From positions 62,001 through 126,000 of the forward strand of contig CANDCH010000003.1 in assembly GCA_947383145.1 (NCBI GenBank): a stretch of 64,000 nt of DNA, in the 5' to 3' direction. Positions 25,050 to 35,002 of the stretch are shown here, piece after piece (positions within the stretch are counted from its first letter, which is position 1; every line of letters starts with the position of its first letter). Source of the stretch: an uncultured bacterium (lineage in GTDB: Bacteria > Bacillota > Clostridia > Oscillospirales > Oscillospiraceae). Made by a program: the position numbers and the translations under genes. Below the pieces are notes generated by a model that worked only from the letters and a program-made list of their open reading frames with translations, had not been told where the DNA came from and searched no databases.

Positions 25050-25754
25050 ATGTACACGGTGCTCATCTGCGACGACGACAAGGATATTGTTTCGGCGCTG
25101 GAGATTTACCTGACCAGCGAGGGCTACCGCACGGTGTCCGCCTATAACGGGGAACAGGCCGTTCAGGCGGTGAACGAGGGGAATATCGACCTCATTTTGA
25201 TGGATATCATGATGCCGCAGCTGGACGGCATCCGGGCCACCGCCCGCCTGCGGGAGTCCGGGGGCAATATCCCCATCATCCTGCTCACCGCCAAGAGCGA
25301 GGACAGCGACAAGGTGCTGGGGCTGAACATCGGCGCGGACGACTATATCACCAAGCCCTTCAACCCCATCGAGGTGCTGGCCCGGGTGAAAAGCCAGCTG
25401 CGGCGGTACACCACCCTGGGGGGCAAGGCGGCGGCCCCGGAGGAGGAGGGAACCCTGCGCAACGGCTCTATTGTCATGGACGACGAGGCCAAGTCGGTGA
25501 CGGTGGACGGGGAGGGCGTCAGCCTCACCCCCATTGAGTACAACATTCTGCGGCTGCTGATGAAGAATCTGGGCCGGGTGTACTCCACAGCCCAGATCTA
25601 TGAGCAGGTGTGGAACGACCCCGCCCTGGGCTCGGAAAACACCGTGGCCGTCCACATCCGGCACCTGCGGGAGAAGCTTGAGATCGACCCCGCCAACCCC
25701 CGGTATCTCAAAGTGGTGTGGGGCCTGGGCTATAAGATGGAGAAAATGTCATGA
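25050..25754 (+). CDS. OmpR-family response regulator
   Basis: 234 residues. Receiver domain with acidic pocket (LICDDDKD), phospho-acceptor Asp in LILMDIMMPQLDG (D52) and the K of ITKPFNPIE; C-terminal winged helix ending VAVHIRHLREKLE and YLKVVWGLGYKM. It would be phosphorylated by the kinase encoded immediately downstream and bind DNA. GGGAG ribosome site. Its stop overlaps the kinase start by four bases. Confidence 0.96.
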   Translation: MYTVLICDDDKDIVSALEIYLTSEGYRTVSAYNGEQAVQAVNEGNIDLILMDIMMPQLDGIRATARLRESGGNIPIILLTAKSEDSDKVLGLNIGADDYITKPFNPIEVLARVKSQLRRYTTLGGKAAAPEEEGTLRNGSIVMDDEAKSVTVDGEGVSLTPIEYNILRLLMKNLGRVYSTAQIYEQVWNDPALGSENTVAVHIRHLREKLEIDPANPRYLKVVWGLGYKMEKMS

Positions 25755-28105
25755 AGTGGCGGGAAAATGTGATGGTGAAGGCCCTGGCCTTCACCGCGGC
25801 TGTGGCGGCCTTCACCGCCACAGCCATCATGGGCTGGTATCAACTGGCCAATTTCGACGCCCTTTGGACCGACGCCTATTACGACAGCACCGGCTACACC
25901 GGGGGCTACACCCGGACCTACCTGGTGCGGCAGGACTACTTCATGGTGCGCGAGCTGGTGGATCTGAAGGACAAACAGGCGGCGGGACAGGAGCTGAGCC
26001 TGTTCGAGAAACGGGCCATCAAGCGCTTTGAGGCTGAGCTTGACGCCGGGGCCACCAACCTGCGCTGGCAGCTTTTGGACAAAGACGGCAAGGTGATTTA
26101 CGGCAACACCCGGGAGGACAGCGCCCAGGCGGATATCGACTACGGGGTGGAGTACCGCCGGAGCGGGTCCGCCGAGGCGGTCAACGCCGGGTGGGAATAC
26201 CTCGTGGCGGACACCTTGAATGGGGCGGTCAACCAGGAGGAGTACGAAGGCGCCCGCTGTGACGACAACTGGCGGGAGTTCCTGCCCGTTCTGGCGGACG
26301 CGGCGAGGCGGCAGGAAAACGCCGCGGAGGAGGGCGTCCGGCTGGACGTGCCCGACGGCGACACCATCATACTGCCCCTGGACCGGGCTTTAGCGGACGA
26401 CAACGGCTATACCAAGGTGCTGCGGATCGTCAGCGGCCATCAGGAGTACGTCTTTCTGCCCACCGTCCGGGCCTGCCTGGAGGCCAACCAGTTTGGCTAC
26501 GTCTTCAATCCAGACAGTCTGGAATGGAGGCTGACCCCGGAGGCCCAGGCCGAGATGAACCAGTCCGACTCCAGCCTGATCCTGTGGGTGGACAAAGCCC
26601 TGCGGGTGAACGACCAGTACAAGCGGGCCGCCGACAAGCTGGCCCACTGGCAGGCGGACCGGGAGTGGTATCTGACGGGCACCATCGTGCTGGGCACCCT
26701 GGGCCTGCTGCTGACGGTGTTTCTGTGCTGCGGCGCGGGCCACAAGGCGGGGACGGAGGGGGTGTACCTCAACTGGTTCCACCGCCTGCCCGGGGACGTG
26801 CTGCTGTGCCTGCTCTTTTTGGGCGGCGCGGGCGCGGTGGGGCTGGGCGTGGCCATCGTGGCAAACGCCTATGGAGACCTGCCCATGTTTATGCAGCTCA
26901 TCGGCGTGGGGCTGGGGGTGGCCGCGGCGGCGGCCCTGGGTCTGGCGGCGCTGGTGACGGTGTGCGCCCGGTGCAAGGCCCGTACTCTCCTGCGCAATAC
27001 CTGGACGTGGGCTGTCTGCGCCTGGTGCTGGAAGGTGTTCGTCCGGCTGTGGGGCTGGTGCTGGGGGCTGTTCGAAGCTATGGGGCAGGCCGTCCAGGCC
27101 ATCCCCCTCATCTGGAAGGCGGTGATGGGCTGTATGGCGTACGCACTGTTTACCATTACAACATTCGAGCGGGGCGCGGGGCTGTGGCTGCTGGTGAGCT
27201 TCGCGGCGGCGGCCTACCTGTGTACCTGGGCCTACCAGTGGAAGCGCATCCGCCACGGCACCCAGGAGATCATCGGCGGCAATCCCAGCTACCACATCGA
27301 CACCCGGCGGATGCTCCCCGACCTCAAGGGCCACGCCGACGAGCTGAATAACCTGGGCCACGCCATCTCCACGGCGGTGGACGAGCGGGTGAAGAGCGAG
27401 CACTTCAAGGCGGAGCTCATTACCAACGTGTCCCATGACCTGAAAACGCCGCTGACCTCCATCATCAACTATGTGGACCTGCTGAAAAAGGAGGACATCG
27501 ACAACCCCAAGGCGGCGGAGTATATCGAGGTGCTGGACCGGAAGAGCCAGCGGCTGAAAAAGCTCACCGAGGACCTGGTGGAGGCGTCCAAGGCGTCCAC
27601 CGGCAACCTGACGGTGAACTGGGAGCGGCTGGACTGGGCCCAGCTCACCGACCAGGCCCTGGCCGAGTGCGGCGAGCGGCTGGAGGCCCAGCGGCTGACG
27701 GTGATCCGCACCCTGCCCGGCGAGCCGCTGTGGGTGGAGGCGGACGGGCGGCACCTGTGGCGGGTGCTGGACAACCTGCTGACCAACTGCGCCAAATACG
27801 CCCTGCCGGGAACCCGGGTCTATGTGGACCTGAGGCGCAGCGGAGAGCAGGCGGTGCTGTCGGTGAAAAACATCTCCCGGGACCCGCTGGACGTGCCCGC
27901 CGAGCGGCTGATGGAGCGGTTTGTCCGGGGGGACGAATCCCGCAACCAGGCGGGCAGCGGCCTTGGGCTGTCCATCGCCCAGTCGCTGACGGAGCTCCAG
28001 CGGGGGACGTTTGAGATCGGCATCGACGGCGACCTGTTCAAGGCCATTGTCACCCTCCCCCTGGCGGGGGAGCGGCCCGAGGACCCCATACAATTGATCC
28101 TTTGA
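25751..28105 (+). CDS. Membrane sensor histidine kinase with extra helix cluster
   Basis: 784 residues. One N-terminal membrane helix (~10-30), an extracytoplasmic region to ~300, then about five to six closely spaced helices (~305-500; for example TGTIVLGTLGLLLTVFLCC, VLLCLLFLGGAGAVGLGVAI), then HisKA with NVSHDLKTPLTSIINY (H562) and an HATPase domain with LDNLLTNCAKYALPG and GSGLGLSIAQSL. There is no clear HAMP domain. The large helix cluster suggests it senses a membrane or lipid-linked signal; that is inference. Partner of the regulator upstream. Confidence 0.93.
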   Translation: MKWRENVMVKALAFTAAVAAFTATAIMGWYQLANFDALWTDAYYDSTGYTGGYTRTYLVRQDYFMVRELVDLKDKQAAGQELSLFEKRAIKRFEAELDAGATNLRWQLLDKDGKVIYGNTREDSAQADIDYGVEYRRSGSAEAVNAGWEYLVADTLNGAVNQEEYEGARCDDNWREFLPVLADAARRQENAAEEGVRLDVPDGDTIILPLDRALADDNGYTKVLRIVSGHQEYVFLPTVRACLEANQFGYVFNPDSLEWRLTPEAQAEMNQSDSSLILWVDKALRVNDQYKRAADKLAHWQADREWYLTGTIVLGTLGLLLTVFLCCGAGHKAGTEGVYLNWFHRLPGDVLLCLLFLGGAGAVGLGVAIVANAYGDLPMFMQLIGVGLGVAAAAALGLAALVTVCARCKARTLLRNTWTWAVCAWCWKVFVRLWGWCWGLFEAMGQAVQAIPLIWKAVMGCMAYALFTITTFERGAGLWLLVSFAAAAYLCTWAYQWKRIRHGTQEIIGGNPSYHIDTRRMLPDLKGHADELNNLGHAISTAVDERVKSEHFKAELITNVSHDLKTPLTSIINYVDLLKKEDIDNPKAAEYIEVLDRKSQRLKKLTEDLVEASKASTGNLTVNWERLDWAQLTDQALAECGERLEAQRLTVIRTLPGEPLWVEADGRHLWRVLDNLLTNCAKYALPGTRVYVDLRRSGEQAVLSVKNISRDPLDVPAERLMERFVRGDESRNQAGSGLGLSIAQSLTELQRGTFEIGIDGDLFKAIVTLPLAGERPEDPIQLIL

Positions 28106-28107
28106 AC

Positions 28108-28143
28108 AAAAGCGCCCCCATCCGTCGGGATGGGGGCGCTTTT
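28108..28143. terminator. Bidirectional terminator after kinase gene
   Basis: AAAAGCGCCCCCATCC and GGATGGGGGCGCTTTT, perfect 16-base arms around GTCG or so, with A/T runs on both sides, between the kinase gene and the convergent bactofilin gene. Confidence 0.92.
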
Positions 28144-28147
28144 CGCT

Positions 28148-28645
28148 TTATTGCTCCTCGTCCAGGTCAAACTCTGGGCCGAACTTCAGCTCGCCGGGGC
28201 CCCGGACCGTCTGAAGCTCCGGCTCCAGGGCGGGCTGAGGCTTTACGGTGGTGCACCGGCCGTTGAGAATGCCGCCGTCCTCCACCACCAGAGAGGCGGT
28301 GGTCACGTCGCCGTCCAGGCTGCCTGTGGACTCCAGGCGCATGTGCTCCCGGGCGTGGACGTTGCCCTCCACCCGGCCCGCCACCCGGACCACGTCAGCG
28401 GCCACAGGGCCCCGGATCAGGCCGGATTCCGCCACGATCACCGCGCCGGTGAGGTCGAACTCGCCCTCCACGACGCCCTCCACCTGGACCACGCCCTCGC
28501 CCCGGAGAATGCCGGAAAATGTAATGCCCTGGGCCACGACGGTGCTGCCTGCCCGGGGGGCGGCGGGGGCGGCCGCCGGCTCCTCCTTGGGAAGGGCGGG
28601 GACGTCCGCCGGGGAATCCACCTTCTGCATACCAAAGAAACCCAT
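28148..28645 (-). CDS. Bactofilin-like polymer-forming cytoskeletal protein
   Basis: 165 residues from the ATG at 28643-28645 (AAGGTG upstream). After a short N-terminal arm and a Pro/Ala-rich stretch, residues ~50-130 form regularly spaced short hydrophobic repeats (GVVQVEGVVEGEFDLTGAV, GRVEGNVHAREHMRLES, GSLDGDVTTASLVVEDGG) typical of the right-handed beta-helix of bactofilins. These self-assemble into filaments at the membrane and guide wall synthesis or sporulation. The acidic tail is probably disordered. Own promoter at 28702-28730. Confidence 0.87.
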   Translation of the reverse strand: MGFFGMQKVDSPADVPALPKEEPAAAPAAPRAGSTVVAQGITFSGILRGEGVVQVEGVVEGEFDLTGAVIVAESGLIRGPVAADVVRVAGRVEGNVHAREHMRLESTGSLDGDVTTASLVVEDGGILNGRCTTVKPQPALEPELQTVRGPGELKFGPEFDLDEEQ

Positions 28646-28701
28646 AACGATTTCACCTTTCCTTTTTAGGAAGGGCCGGGGGCCCTCCGTTTGTGGTTTC
28701 C

Positions 28702-28730
28702 ATATTAACACAGAAGGGGAGAGATTTCAA
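28702..28730 (-). promoter_or_regulatory. Promoter of bactofilin gene
   Basis: Reverse strand TTGAAA (28725-28730), 17 bases, TAATAT (28702-28707). Confidence 0.65.
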
Positions 28731-28781
28731 CCCTGAATGCCTTCCTGTTTTTGTCAGATTGTGGGAGCAATTGAGGTCTGC

Positions 28782-29513
28782 TCACCGCTCCGTCAGCCGC
28801 CGCCGGAACAGGAGGACGGCCAGCGCCATGACCGCCGCCGCCCAGGCGGACACCCACAGCAGATGGACCGGCAGGGCGGCCCAGTCCCCGGCCAGGGCGG
28901 CCTTGGCGGCGTCCGCGCCGTGGGCAAAGGGGAGGAAGTAGGCCGCGGCGTGAAGGGGTCCGCCCAAAAGAGAGAGGTCGAACCAGATCCCCGCCAGAAA
29001 CGCCGTCACGTTGGTGAGCAGCGCTCCGCACATGCCGCCCACCTGCTTGTCGTTGAACAGGGTTCCGCACAGCAGGCCCAGGGCGATGAACAGCAGGGCG
29101 GAGGGGAGGAGGGAGGCCGCCGCGGCCAGAAGATTCCAGCTAGGGGGCAGGCCCAGAGCCACCGCCGCCGCCAGACAGACGGCGGTCTGTCCCGCAGCCA
29201 TGGGCAGCATGGGGAGCAGGTAGCCCAGCAGAAAGTCGGCGGCGGTCATGGGAGAGGCGGTCAGCCGGGCCAGGAGGGCGGAGGAACGGTCCTTGGCCAG
29301 CAGCAGGCCGGAAAACAGGGCCATAAAGGTGAGCCCGAACAGGGCCATGCCCGGGGCAAGGGTATCCAGCTCGAAAATGTGTACCGGGATGTTGCGCTGA
29401 ATCAGGGTCATCAGACCCAGCAGCGCCATGGGGAAGCCCAGGCCGAAGAACAGGGTCAGCGGGTCCCGGAGCAGCTCCTTGAGGTTCCGCTTGGCAAACG
29501 CGGCCGCTCTCAT
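28782..29513 (-). CDS. ABC-2 type transporter permease
   Basis: 243 residues with six hydrophobic segments (PLTLFFGLGFPMALLGLMTL, ALFGLTFMALFSGLLLAKD, and four more), the ABC-2 permease pattern. Its start overlaps the ATPase gene by four bases, so the two form an exporter; substrate unknown (often antimicrobials or lipids). Last gene of an AbrB-ATPase-permease operon. Confidence 0.9.
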   Translation of the reverse strand: MRAAAFAKRNLKELLRDPLTLFFGLGFPMALLGLMTLIQRNIPVHIFELDTLAPGMALFGLTFMALFSGLLLAKDRSSALLARLTASPMTAADFLLGYLLPMLPMAAGQTAVCLAAAVALGLPPSWNLLAAAASLLPSALLFIALGLLCGTLFNDKQVGGMCGALLTNVTAFLAGIWFDLSLLGGPLHAAAYFLPFAHGADAAKAALAGDWAALPVHLLWVSAWAAAVMALAVLLFRRRLTER

Positions 29514-30229
29514 GACGCCGCCTCCTCTCCCGCCAGCGCCACAAAGGCGTCCTCAAAGCTCTGGCAGCCCGCCAGGGCCTTCAGCTCCTCCGCCGTTCCC
29601 ACCGCCCGGAGCCGTCCGGCGTTCATGACGCCGATGCGGTCCGCCAGCGCCTCCGCCTCCTCCAGATAGTGGGTGGTCAGAATCATGGCGGTGCGCCCCT
29701 TGAGCCCCCGGATTACCGACCACAGCTCCCGCCGGGCCAGCACGTCCAGCCCCAGGGTGGGCTCGTCCAGAAACAGTATCTCCGGCTGGGACACCAGGGC
29801 CATGGCGATGGACAGCCGCCTCTGCCAGCCGCCGGACAGGTTTTTGGCCCTGGTCCCGCCCCACCGGTCCAGCCCCAGCTGGGCCTGAACCTGGGCCGCG
29901 AGCTGCCTGGGACGGCCGTAGATGCCCGCCATCAGCTCCAGATTCTCGGCGGCGGTGAGGTTGGGGGCGACGGCGGTCTCCTGGGGAGAGACCGCCAGAA
30001 TCTCCTTGGCCTGATGGCTGTCCTTTGTCACGCTGTGTCCCATGAGCCGGGCGTCCCCCTGCGTGGGCGCGGTGAGGCAGGACAGCATTTTGATAGTGGT
30101 GGACTTGCCCGCCCCGTTCACCCCCAGCAGGGCGAACAGCTCCCCCGCCGGGACGGACAGCTCCAGCTTGTCCACCACCCTGCGGCCGGCGTACTCCTTG
30201 GTGAGGCCTGTGATCTCAATGGCGTTCAT
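29510..30229 (-). CDS. ABC transporter ATP-binding protein
   Basis: 239 residues. Walker A GVNGAGKSTTIKML, Q-loop around VSPQETAVAP, signature LSGGWQRRLSIAMAL, Walker B EILFLDEPTLGLD and the switch His in LTTHYLEEAE. Powers the ABC-2 permease downstream. Start overlaps the AbrB-type gene by four bases. Confidence 0.96.
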   Translation of the reverse strand: MNAIEITGLTKEYAGRRVVDKLELSVPAGELFALLGVNGAGKSTTIKMLSCLTAPTQGDARLMGHSVTKDSHQAKEILAVSPQETAVAPNLTAAENLELMAGIYGRPRQLAAQVQAQLGLDRWGGTRAKNLSGGWQRRLSIAMALVSQPEILFLDEPTLGLDVLARRELWSVIRGLKGRTAMILTTHYLEEAEALADRIGVMNAGRLRAVGTAEELKALAGCQSFEDAFVALAGEEAAS

Positions 30230-30471
30230 TTACACTCCTCCTCCTGTTCCCGCTGGGCCTCCCGGCCCTGGCGGAGCGACTCGTCCATAAAATCCATCAT
30301 GCCGTCAAAGCCCACGATGGCGATGCCCCGCTTCCTGTCCGCCATCAGCAGCAGGCTGTCCCCCGGTTCGATCTCGAACAGGTCCCGCACCTCCTTGGGG
30401 ATGACGATCTGGCCCTTGTCCCCCACCCGCACGGTGCTCAGGAATTGATCCCTGGGCAATTTCAGCTTCAT
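30226..30471 (-). CDS. AbrB/SpoVT-family DNA-binding regulator
   Basis: 81 residues. The swapped-hairpin motif VRVGDKGQIVIPKEVRDLFE and IEPGDSLLLMAD is characteristic of AbrB-like transition-state regulators. It leads an operon with the ABC exporter and probably represses it: a 7-base inverted repeat at 30488-30515 overlaps the -10 of its promoter. Confidence 0.92.
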   Translation of the reverse strand: MKLKLPRDQFLSTVRVGDKGQIVIPKEVRDLFEIEPGDSLLLMADRKRGIAIVGFDGMMDFMDESLRQGREAQREQEEECK

Positions 30472-30487
30472 TTCAATTCCTCCTATT

Positions 30488-30515
30488 AGTTATACTTTTC
30501 TCACTTATTATAACT
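30488..30515. promoter_or_regulatory. Inverted repeat over the AbrB operon -10
   Basis: AGTTATA (30488-30494) and TATAACT (30509-30515), separated by 14 bases. The right arm covers the -10, a position suited to autorepression. Confidence 0.55.
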
Positions 30516-30535
30516 CGTTAAACTTCCGCTGTCAA
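30507..30535 (-). promoter_or_regulatory. Promoter of AbrB-ABC operon
   Basis: Reverse strand TTGACA (30530-30535), 17 bases, TATAAT (30507-30512): full consensus. Confidence 0.82.
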
Positions 30536-30538
30536 GGG

Positions 30539-30566
30539 TCTAATTGGCGCTGCCGCCGCATACCAT
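30539..30566 (+). promoter_or_regulatory. Possible sigma-E promoter of spoIIP
   Basis: CATACCAT (30559-30566) resembles the sigma-E -10 (CATACANT), with TCTAATT about 13 bases upstream as a weak -35. Consistent with spoIIP being a mother-cell gene, but close to the ribosome site. Confidence 0.35.
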
Positions 30567-30583
30567 GCAGGGAGGTGAAGCGT

Positions 30584-31771
30584 ATGCGAAAGAAGAGGAC
30601 AACCCGGCCCTGGGCCCGCGGGCTGCGGGTGGGGGCGGCGGCGCTGGTGGGGTCGCTGGCGCTGTGGCTGGCCTGGCTGGTGGGGGACCCCGCCGCCGCC
30701 CTGGAGGACCTGCGGGAGCTGGCGGGCAGCGCCCAGGTTTCCCTGGCCCTGCTGTCGGCGGAGCTGGGGCTGGAGGACAGCCGGGACGGCCTGACCGGCT
30801 GGGACAGGCTGGTGCTTGCCCAGTCCTCCCTGCTGAAGGCGGTTCCGCCCTCTCGGGAGCCGGAGCCCTCCGGCCCGCCGCCGGAGGAGAGCGGCGACCT
30901 GCTTGAGCTGGACCCCGCCGGGGAGGACGAGGAACCCAGCGAACCCGTCCCCACCGCCGCGCCCCAGGAGGGCATCATCCCCCGGACCATGGTGGCGGGG
31001 ACCTCCGCCAAGTATGTCACGTGGGAGAACGTGTCTCTTTACAATCATACCGACTACGCCATCGACATCCCCGCCCTCATCGGCAACGCCCCCCAGCTGT
31101 CGGGGACGGGGGAGGGGCCCAAGGTGCTGATCTATCACTCCCACGCCACCGAGTCCTACACCATGGAGGGGACGGATGTGTACGAGCCCAGCGGAGACCA
31201 CCGCACCCTGGACACCAACTACAACATGGTCCGGGTGGGGGAGGAGATGAAGGCGGTGTTTGAGGCGGCGGGCATCGGCGTGGTCCACGACACCACGCTG
31301 TACGACTACCCCAGCTACAACGAGGCCTATGTCCGCTCGGTGGAGGGCGTGGCGGAAAATTTGAAAAAATACCCCTCCATCGTGCTGGCGCTGGACGTCC
31401 ACCGGGACGCCCTGGTGGCCAGCGACGGCACCATATACAAGGTGGTGGCGGGGACGGTGGACGGCTGCGCCCAGGTGATGATGGTGCTGGGCAGCGACGC
31501 CACCGGCCAGGTCCACCCCAACTGGAAGGTGAATCTGGCGCTGGCGCTGAATATCCAGGCGGCGCTGAGCGATAAGTGGTCCACTCTGGCCCGGCCGCTG
31601 GTGCTGCGGCCCACCCGGTTCAACCAGCACCTGTCCACGGGGATGCTGCTGGTGGAGGTGGGCACCCATGGAAACACGCTGAACGAGGCCGTCACCGCCG
31701 CGCGGCTGTACGCCCGGACGGTGGTGGAGCTGATGGAGGCGGACGGGGAAAACGCGGAGCGCGCCGGATGA
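30584..31771 (+). CDS. spoIIP: Stage II sporulation protein P
   Basis: 395 residues. N-terminal membrane anchor (AALVGSLALWLAWLVG), a Pro/Glu-rich linker, then the SpoIIP peptidoglycan hydrolase domain from ~135 with zinc-type motifs LIYHSHATESYTM, LALDVHRDALVAS and LLVEVGTHGNTLNEA. It is an amidase/endopeptidase of the SpoIIDMP engulfment machine and marks a spore former. Start at ATG 30584 (GGAGG eight bases before); an in-frame GTG inside the ribosome site is rejected. A sigma-E-like -10 CATACCAT lies at 30559-30566. Confidence 0.94.
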   Translation: MRKKRTTRPWARGLRVGAAALVGSLALWLAWLVGDPAAALEDLRELAGSAQVSLALLSAELGLEDSRDGLTGWDRLVLAQSSLLKAVPPSREPEPSGPPPEESGDLLELDPAGEDEEPSEPVPTAAPQEGIIPRTMVAGTSAKYVTWENVSLYNHTDYAIDIPALIGNAPQLSGTGEGPKVLIYHSHATESYTMEGTDVYEPSGDHRTLDTNYNMVRVGEEMKAVFEAAGIGVVHDTTLYDYPSYNEAYVRSVEGVAENLKKYPSIVLALDVHRDALVASDGTIYKVVAGTVDGCAQVMMVLGSDATGQVHPNWKVNLALALNIQAALSDKWSTLARPLVLRPTRFNQHLSTGMLLVEVGTHGNTLNEAVTAARLYARTVVELMEADGENAERAG

Positions 31772-31787
31772 TCCGGCGCGCTCCGCG
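31753..31787. terminator. Perfect hairpin containing the spoIIP stop codon
   Basis: Sixteen-base perfect arms (31753-31768 and 31772-31787) around a three-base loop that is exactly the TGA stop codon of spoIIP. No U run. Lies between convergent spoIIP and the malic enzyme gene. Confidence 0.6.
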
Positions 31788-31802
31788 CAGAGGCATATTC
31801 AG

Positions 31803-32981
31803 TTACGCCCGGGCCGCGCCGCTGCTCCGCGCGGCCTCCGCCACGGCCTGGGCCACGGCGGGGCACACCCGCTCATCAAAGGCGGCGGGGATGATGTAGT
31901 CGGGGGACAACTCCGACGGGTCCACCAGACCGGCCAGCGCCCGGACGGCGGCGCGTTTCATCTCCTCGTTGATGTCGGAGGCCCGCACGTCGAAGGCCCC
32001 CCGGAACACCCCGGGGAAGGCCAGCACGTTGTTGATCTGGTTGGGGAAGTCGCTGCGGCCGGTGCCCACCACCGCCGCGCCGGCGGCTTTTGCCAGGTCT
32101 GGCATGATCTCGGGGGTGGGGTTGGCCATGGGAAACAGGATGGGGCGGGGGGCCATGGAGCGCACCATATCCTGGGTGACGATGCCCGGCGCGGACACGC
32201 CGATGAACACGTCCGCTCCCCTCACGGCCTCCGCCAGCCCGCCCCGGGTGGGGGCGGGCTTTGTCATATCTGCCAGCTGGGCCAGGACCGGGTCGCCCGC
32301 CAGATCGGGCCGCCCCGGATAGACGATCCCCTTGATGTCGCACAGCACCGCGTGGCGCAGGCCTATGGACCATAGCAGCTTGAAAATGGCGGTTCCGGCG
32401 GCGCCCGCCCCGGACAGGACAAGCTTTACCCCGTCCAGCCGCTTTCCGACGATTTTCAGCGCGTTGGTCAGCGCCGCCGCCACGATGATGGCGGTGCCGT
32501 GCTGGTCGTCATGGAAAATCGGGATGTCGCATCGCTCCTTCAGTTTCCGCTCGATCTCAAAGCAGCGGGGGGCGGAGATATCCTCCAGGTTCACCCCGCC
32601 GAAGGACCCGGCCAGCAGGGCCACGGTGTTGACGATCTCATCCACATCCTTGGAGCGCACGCACAGCGGCACGGCGTTTACTCCGCCGAAGGCCTTGAAC
32701 AGCACGCATTTGCCCTCCATCACGGGCATACCGGCCTCTGGGCCGATGTCTCCCAGGCCCAGCACGGCGGTGCCGTCTGTGACCACGGCCACGGTGTTCC
32801 ACCGGCCGGTGAGCTCGTAGCTCTTGCCGGGGTCCTTTTTGATCTCCAGGCATGGTTGGGCCACCCCGGGGGTATAGGCCAGGGAGAGGGACTGCCGGTC
32901 CTTAACCTCCATTTTGGGCACCGTGTCCAGCTTGCCCCGCCATTGGTAGTGGAGCCGCAGTGATTCTGCCGCGTAGTCCAT
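31803..32981 (-). CDS. NAD(P)-dependent malic enzyme
   Basis: 392 residues from the ATG at 32979-32981 (AGAGG upstream). Short bacterial malic enzyme: substrate segment SLAYTPGVAQPC, metal and catalytic region FHDDQHGTAIIVAAALTNAL, dinucleotide fold VKLVLSGAGAAGTAIFKLL, and FPMANPTPEIMP. It oxidatively decarboxylates malate to pyruvate. No phosphotransacetylase extension, so not the MaeB type. Promoter at 33014-33042. Confidence 0.95.
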   Translation of the reverse strand: MDYAAESLRLHYQWRGKLDTVPKMEVKDRQSLSLAYTPGVAQPCLEIKKDPGKSYELTGRWNTVAVVTDGTAVLGLGDIGPEAGMPVMEGKCVLFKAFGGVNAVPLCVRSKDVDEIVNTVALLAGSFGGVNLEDISAPRCFEIERKLKERCDIPIFHDDQHGTAIIVAAALTNALKIVGKRLDGVKLVLSGAGAAGTAIFKLLWSIGLRHAVLCDIKGIVYPGRPDLAGDPVLAQLADMTKPAPTRGGLAEAVRGADVFIGVSAPGIVTQDMVRSMAPRPILFPMANPTPEIMPDLAKAAGAAVVGTGRSDFPNQINNVLAFPGVFRGAFDVRASDINEEMKRAAVRALAGLVDPSELSPDYIIPAAFDERVCPAVAQAVAEAARSSGAARA

Positions 32982-33013
32982 ATCAAGCGCCTCTTTTCTA
33001 TTTGATCGGGAAA

Positions 33014-33042
33014 AGTATAGCATACGGCGGGTCCGCTGGCAA
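33014..33042 (-). promoter_or_regulatory. Malic enzyme promoter
   Basis: Reverse strand TTGCCA (33037-33042), 17 bases, TATACT (33014-33019). Confidence 0.7.
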
Positions 33043-33096
33043 GGGAAAAGGCCCCGCCGGAGCTCCGGGGGGCCTGGTGGGCGGGGTTATGACCTT

Positions 33097-33371
33097 GCGC
33101 TTCGATGTTGTCACGCTCGCTTTGGGCGCGCTTCTCGCCCCGGCTTCCCTCCGTCTCGGGCAAAACCCGGCCCGCTGCGCGGCCCTGGGCTTTTGCCCTC
33201 GCTCCGGTCCATCCGGGGCGGCGCGCCTAAGCTCGCGCTTCGATGTTGTCACGCTCGCTTTGGGCGCGCACTCGCCCCGGCTTCCCTCCGTCTCGGGCAA
33301 AACCCGGCCCGCTGCGCGGCCCTGGGCTTTTGCCCTCGCTCCGGTCCATCCGGGGCGGCGCGTCTAAGCTC
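33097..33371. repeat. Tandem repeat, two units of about 138 bp
   Basis: 33097-33234 and 33235-33371 are almost identical (a one-base length difference near GGGCGCGC). Each unit is GC-rich with internal short palindromes, has no ribosome site and no credible gene. It fills the space between the malic enzyme promoter and the gdhA 3' end. Likely a dispersed intergenic element duplicated in place; whether copies occur elsewhere needs the whole genome. Confidence 0.85.
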
Positions 33372-33378
33372 GCGTTTC

Positions 33379-34761
<1,383 letters not shown>

Positions 34762-34773
34762 TTACAATGCACT

Positions 34774-34802
34774 ATTTTACACCGTTAAAGTGAATTTTGC
34801 AA
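34774..34802 (-). promoter_or_regulatory. gdhA promoter
   Basis: Reverse strand TTGCAA (34797-34802), 17 bases, TAAAAT (34774-34779). Confidence 0.7.
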
Positions 34803-34920
34803 GACTGAAGATGAAAAATTGCAAAAACGATTTTCACAAAAAATCCGGGCGCGGCGGGAGGCTTTTTGGAGGAGACGCGGTTCAGGCGTGTCGGCGGCCG
34901 GCCGGGTCCGTCCGGCAATA

Positions 34921-34975
34921 AAAACAGGAGGAGGCGGTTCGCTCCCGTTGGAGCGGACGGCCTCCCTCCCGTTTT
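34921..34975 (-). terminator. Terminator after trkH
   Basis: Long imperfect stem (reverse strand AAAACGGGAGGGAGGC pairing with GCCTCCTCCTGTTTT) followed by TTTTTATTG. It ends the trkA-trkH operon. Confidence 0.75.
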
Positions 34976-35002
34976 GAAAGGGAACGCGGCGCGGCGGAAC
35001 GC

